Origin: Phycisphaerae bacterium
GTDB taxonomy: Bacteria; Planctomycetota; Phycisphaerae; UBA1845; Fen-1342
Assembly: GCA_020058145.1 (NCBI GenBank)
Contig: JAGVEP010000443.1
Span: forward strand, 1-8,642
Direction: 5' to 3'
Length of the DNA stretch: 8,642 bases
Positions within the stretch are counted from its first letter, which is position 1, and every line of letters starts with the position of its first letter. Below are positions 6,438-8,642 of this stretch, one piece after another. Under the pieces are notes generated by a model. The model worked only from the letters and a program-made list of their open reading frames with translations, ran no database searches and had not been told where the DNA came from. The position numbers were made by a program, and so were the translations under genes.

Positions 6438-6460
6438 GCGGCCCGCGCCCTCGCGCGGGC
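6438..6460. repeat. CCCT-loop palindrome after the methyltransferase stop codon
   Basis: GCCCGCG (6441-6447) pairs with CGCGGGC (6454-6460). The 18 nt at 6438-6455 are identical to 8595-8612, after the next gene. It begins 12 nt past the TAG and has no T-tract. It may act as a 3' mRNA-end hairpin, but the exact match at a second locus marks it as a dispersed repeat. Confidence 0.65.
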
Positions 6461-6499
6461 GGTAGCGCCGGCAATACGGAATTTCCAGCTAAATCGCTT

Positions 6500-6527
6500 T
6501 TGATTGCGGGCGCCGACCGTGTAAGAT
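6500..6527 (+). promoter_or_regulatory. Candidate sigma70-type promoter for the secreted RCC1/dockerin gene
   Basis: TTGATT (6500-6505) and TAAGAT (6522-6527) are separated by 16 nt; each matches four of six consensus bases. A start near 6534 would give a leader of about 158 nt. Housekeeping promoters of this phylum are poorly defined, so the call is tentative. Confidence 0.3.
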
Positions 6528-6618
6528 GGGTGGCACGGCCTGGGGAACTCGAGCCGAAGCTCATTGGGGGCTGACGGCGTTCTCCAGCCGGTTGTGGCAG
6601 GCGCAGGTCGCGGAAAGC

Positions 6619-6653
6619 GCACGGGGCGCTTTGCAAGCGTGCGCGCCCCGTGC
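6619..6653 (+). other. Perfect 11-bp stem-loop in the leader of the secreted protein gene
   Basis: GCACGGGGCGC (6619-6629) pairs perfectly with GCGCCCCGTGC (6643-6653) around a 13-nt loop. It ends 25 nt before the GGAGGA ribosome site (6679-6684), leaving that site free. There is no T-tract. It could stabilise the mRNA 5' end or be a read-through barrier after the methyltransferase gene. It also argues against a start at the GTG at 6650, which lies within the stem. Confidence 0.5.
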
Positions 6654-6691
6654 CCCAGAAGCCCGTGGCTGACCCATCGGAGGACAGAGCG

Positions 6692-8572
6692 ATGATTTAC
6701 ACGTCAAGGCGGTCAATGCTTGCGATCCTTGGGCTGCTGGCCCTTGGGTGTCTCGCTACCATTCCCGCGTCGGCGCAGGTCTTTGAAGACGCGCACAGCT
6801 TGTGCTTGCCTTCCGGCCCACCGCCGGCGGGCGGCTACGAACCGTATGTCGGGGAAGTCTGCGGGCGCGGGACGAAGGTCATCGGCGGCGTACCCGCCTA
6901 CCTCTGGCAGCATGGTTGCGGCCCCACGGCTGCCGGCATGGTCATCGGTTACTGGGATGGACACGGCTTCCCGCTCCTCATCCCCGGCGATGCGTCCACG
7001 CAGACGGAAGCCGTGAATCAGGCGATTGCGAGCACCGCGCACTACGACGACTACTCGGTGCCGATTGACTCGTCGCCGAACTTGCTGCTGGACAAGTCCA
7101 GCCTCGGCGGGGCGCATTCGCCACACAACTGCCTGGGCGACTTCATGAACACGTCGTGGTCGTCGCGGCAGAACTACTACGGCTGGTCGTGGTTCAGCGA
7201 CGTGGATGACTCGCTCCTCGGCTACACGAACACGTACGTGAACAACACCTACGGGGCGTCATACACGGCGACCGTGTCGAACGAGACGTGGGGCGCGTTC
7301 ACATGGGCGGACTTCCAGGCGGAGATCGACGCCGATCGGCCGATGATTTTCCTGGTTGATGCCAACCAACCGTACGGCCAGACCGACCACTTCGTCCCGG
7401 CGATCGGCTACCGCGACACGAACGGCTATCCGGAGTATGCGTGTTTCGATACCTGGAGCACGGGGATGCGCTGGGAACGATTCCGGCAAATGAGCGCGTC
7501 GTATGCCTGGGGCATTTACGGCGCGACGTACTATCGAGTTGGGGCACCGCCGCCGGCCTACGGCTCGATCGTGGTGTGGGGAAACAACGAATTCGGCCAA
7601 TGCAACGTCCCGGCACCCAACAGCGGTTTCGTCGCCGTCGCGGGCGGCGGGTCCCACAGCCTGGGCCTGAAGGCCGACGGCTCGATTGTGGCGTGGGCAC
7701 GCAACGACTACGGCCAATGCGACGTGCCGGCGCCAAACAGCGGCTTCGTGGCCGTCGCGGGGGGCGGGTACTACGGCCTGGGCCTGAAGGCCGACGGGTC
7801 GATCGTGGCGTGGGGAAGAAACGACTACGGCCAATGCAACGTCCCGGCGCCCAACAGCGGCTTCGTCGCCGCCGCGGGGGGCTACCACCACAGCCTGGGC
7901 CTGAAGGCCGACGGCTCGATCGTAGCGTGGGGACGCAATGTCAGTGGCCAATGCAACGTCCCGGCGCCCAACAGCGGCTTCGTCGCCGTCGCGGGGGGCT
8001 TGGCCCACAGCCTGGGCCTGAAGGCCGACGGCTCGATCCGGGCGTGGGGAAGCAACGACCTCGGTCAATGCAACGTCCCGGCGCCCAACAGCGGCTACGT
8101 CGCCATCGCGGGGGGCGCGCACCACAGCCTGGGCCTGAAGGCCGACGGCTCGGTTGTAGCGTGGGGATGGAACATTTACGGCCAATGCAGCGTCCCGCCG
8201 CCCAACAGCGGCTTTGTCGCGGTCGCGGGGGGTTACGGCCACAGCCTGGGCCTGAAGGCCAACGGGTCGATCGTGGCGTGGGGGTACAACTACTACGGCC
8301 AATGCAACGTCCCGGCGCCCAACAGCGGCTTCGTCGCGACCGCGGGCGGCTTCCAGCACAGCCTGGGCCTGCAGGCCTCCTACGGCGACCTGAACTGCGA
8401 CGGCGTCATCAACTTCGACGACATCAACGCGTTCGTGCTGGCCCTGAGTGGCGAAGAGGCGTATCAAGCTGCTTTCCCGAGTTGCCACTGGCTCAACGCC
8501 GACTGCAACGCCGACGGACAGGTGAGTTTCGACGACATCAACGCATTTGTGGCGCTGCTGAGTGGAGGATAA
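6692..8572 (+). CDS. Secreted C39-like peptidase-fold protein with seven RCC1-like repeats and dockerin-like tail
   Basis: A 626-residue exported protein. The start is ATG 6692, preceded by GGAGGA (6679-6684) seven bases upstream; upstream in-frame codons lack this. Residues 1-29 are a signal peptide (RR, hydrophobic core, ASA-Q cleavage site). Residues about 45-285 resemble C39/papain-fold domains: 'HGCGPTAAGMVIGYWD' (Cys76), 'TDHFVPAIGY' (His233) and 'CFDTW' (Asp253) give a complete plausible triad. Residues 291-563 are seven 39-residue RCC1-like repeats ('GSIVAWG.N..GQCNVPAPNSGFVAVAGG..HSLGLKAD'), a number that fits one seven-bladed propeller. Residues 564-626 hold two dockerin-type calcium loops (Asp566-Asp577 and Asp604-Asp615), each followed by an 'INAFV' helix. 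It is probably an outer-surface or secreted protein; proteolysis is inferred from the triad only. A dockerin here may serve as a generic attachment or sorting tail rather than a cellulosome part. Confidence 0.85.
   Translation: MIYTSRRSMLAILGLLALGCLATIPASAQVFEDAHSLCLPSGPPPAGGYEPYVGEVCGRGTKVIGGVPAYLWQHGCGPTAAGMVIGYWDGHGFPLLIPGDASTQTEAVNQAIASTAHYDDYSVPIDSSPNLLLDKSSLGGAHSPHNCLGDFMNTSWSSRQNYYGWSWFSDVDDSLLGYTNTYVNNTYGASYTATVSNETWGAFTWADFQAEIDADRPMIFLVDANQPYGQTDHFVPAIGYRDTNGYPEYACFDTWSTGMRWERFRQMSASYAWGIYGATYYRVGAPPPAYGSIVVWGNNEFGQCNVPAPNSGFVAVAGGGSHSLGLKADGSIVAWARNDYGQCDVPAPNSGFVAVAGGGYYGLGLKADGSIVAWGRNDYGQCNVPAPNSGFVAAAGGYHHSLGLKADGSIVAWGRNVSGQCNVPAPNSGFVAVAGGLAHSLGLKADGSIRAWGSNDLGQCNVPAPNSGYVAIAGGAHHSLGLKADGSVVAWGWNIYGQCSVPPPNSGFVAVAGGYGHSLGLKANGSIVAWGYNYYGQCNVPAPNSGFVATAGGFQHSLGLQASYGDLNCDGVINFDDINAFVLALSGEEAYQAAFPSCHWLNADCNADGQVSFDDINAFVALLSGG
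7562..8380 (+). repeat. Seven tandem 117-bp repeats encoding RCC1-like units
   Basis: Seven back-to-back units of 117 bp (39 codons) with no gaps. The core from the GQC codons through PNSGFV is almost identical at the DNA level, including synonymous positions, while the residues just before GQC and before HSLGL vary. The last unit degenerates only at its end, into the dockerin-like tail. Such similarity points to recent expansion or gene conversion. It also creates long open frames on the other strands that are not genes. Confidence 0.92.
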
Positions 8573-8594
8573 GCGCCGTCGGCCATCGGCCGTA

Positions 8595-8642
8595 GCGGCC
8601 CGCGCCCTCGCGTGGCCGCAACCCGCGCCCTCGCGTGGCCGC
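8595..8642. repeat. CCCT-loop palindrome, one full and one partial copy, after the secreted protein gene
   Basis: GCGGCC-CGCG (8595-8604) pairs with CGCG-T-GGCCGC (8609-8619) around a CCCT loop, with one bulged T. A second copy lacking the 5' end follows at once (8623-8642 matches 8600-8619 over 20 nt) and is cut by the window edge. The first 18 nt are identical to 6438-6455. It starts 22 nt after the TAA stop. Confidence 0.7.

Noticed and set aside
5665..6636. Minus-strand open frame (323 codons) opposite the methyltransferase gene
   Set aside because: The + strand encodes a complete UbiE/MenG protein with all family motifs. The minus product is Arg/Pro-rich and unlike any family.
6650..6691. 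GTG at 6650 as start of the secreted protein
   Set aside because: It lies inside the stem of a perfect 11-bp hairpin and would put 14 charged residues before the signal peptide. ATG 6692 has a GGAGGA site at ideal spacing.
6711..6754. Lipobox (LALGC) making the secreted protein a lipoprotein
   Set aside because: The cysteine at residue 20 sits within the hydrophobic core and is followed by more hydrophobic residues and a clear ASA-Q signal peptidase I site.
7259..8488. Long minus-strand open frame (409 codons) opposite the RCC1 region
   Set aside because: It is a by-product of the 117-bp tandem repeats and high GC on the coding strand. Its product is a low-complexity repeat (QAQAV, VGRRDVAL) without a start context, while the + frame has recognisable domains.

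Overview
The window looks like chromosomal DNA from a high-GC member of the Planctomycetota, probably of the Phycisphaerae type. This is inferred from four things: a secreted protein ending in a two-repeat dockerin-like tail of the 'GDLNCDG..NFDDINAFV' kind, dispersed palindromes built on TGTGGCAC...GTGCCACA, GT-C type membrane proteins typical of the group, and a long MEMO-family protein. No rRNA, tRNA, CRISPR array, transposase or phage gene is visible. All recognisable genes lie on the + strand.

Region 1 (1-4808) reads as one operon of four genes: the C-terminal part of a GT39-like membrane protein that enters from the left edge, a flippase-like LPG_synthase_TM protein, a second polytopic GT-C-like protein, and an AmmeMemoRadiSam protein B (MEMO) homologue with a PqqD-like N-terminal domain. 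Spacings are tight (22 nt, a 4-nt ATGA overlap, then 6 nt). The first three probably act on lipid-linked sugars or envelope polymers; the role of the MEMO protein there is unknown. The first gene carries a tandem palindromic repeat that stays in frame.

Region 2 (4809-5661) has no convincing protein gene in about 850 nt. It holds a hairpin with a T-tract on the minus strand, a candidate structured RNA of about 185 nt (5103-5288) with a strong terminator and a good -10 box upstream (6S RNA is one possible identity), a REP-like double palindrome (5421-5486), and two further GC-rich hairpins.

Region 3 (5662-6426) is a complete ubiE/menG-type methyltransferase gene for quinone biosynthesis, with a good Shine-Dalgarno site, apparently on its own.

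Region 4 (6427-8642) holds a leader with a candidate promoter and a perfect 11-bp hairpin, then a secreted multidomain protein: signal peptide, C39-like papain-fold domain with a plausible Cys/His/Asp triad, seven near-identical 39-residue RCC1-like repeats (probably one seven-bladed propeller), and a dockerin-like tail. The same CCCT-loop palindrome follows the stop codons of both the methyltransferase gene and this gene, and is partly duplicated at the right edge.

Most of the window is ordinary planctomycete gene content. The items most worth a second look are the structured RNA, the in-frame palindrome in the first gene, and the substituted metal-ligand position in the MEMO protein.
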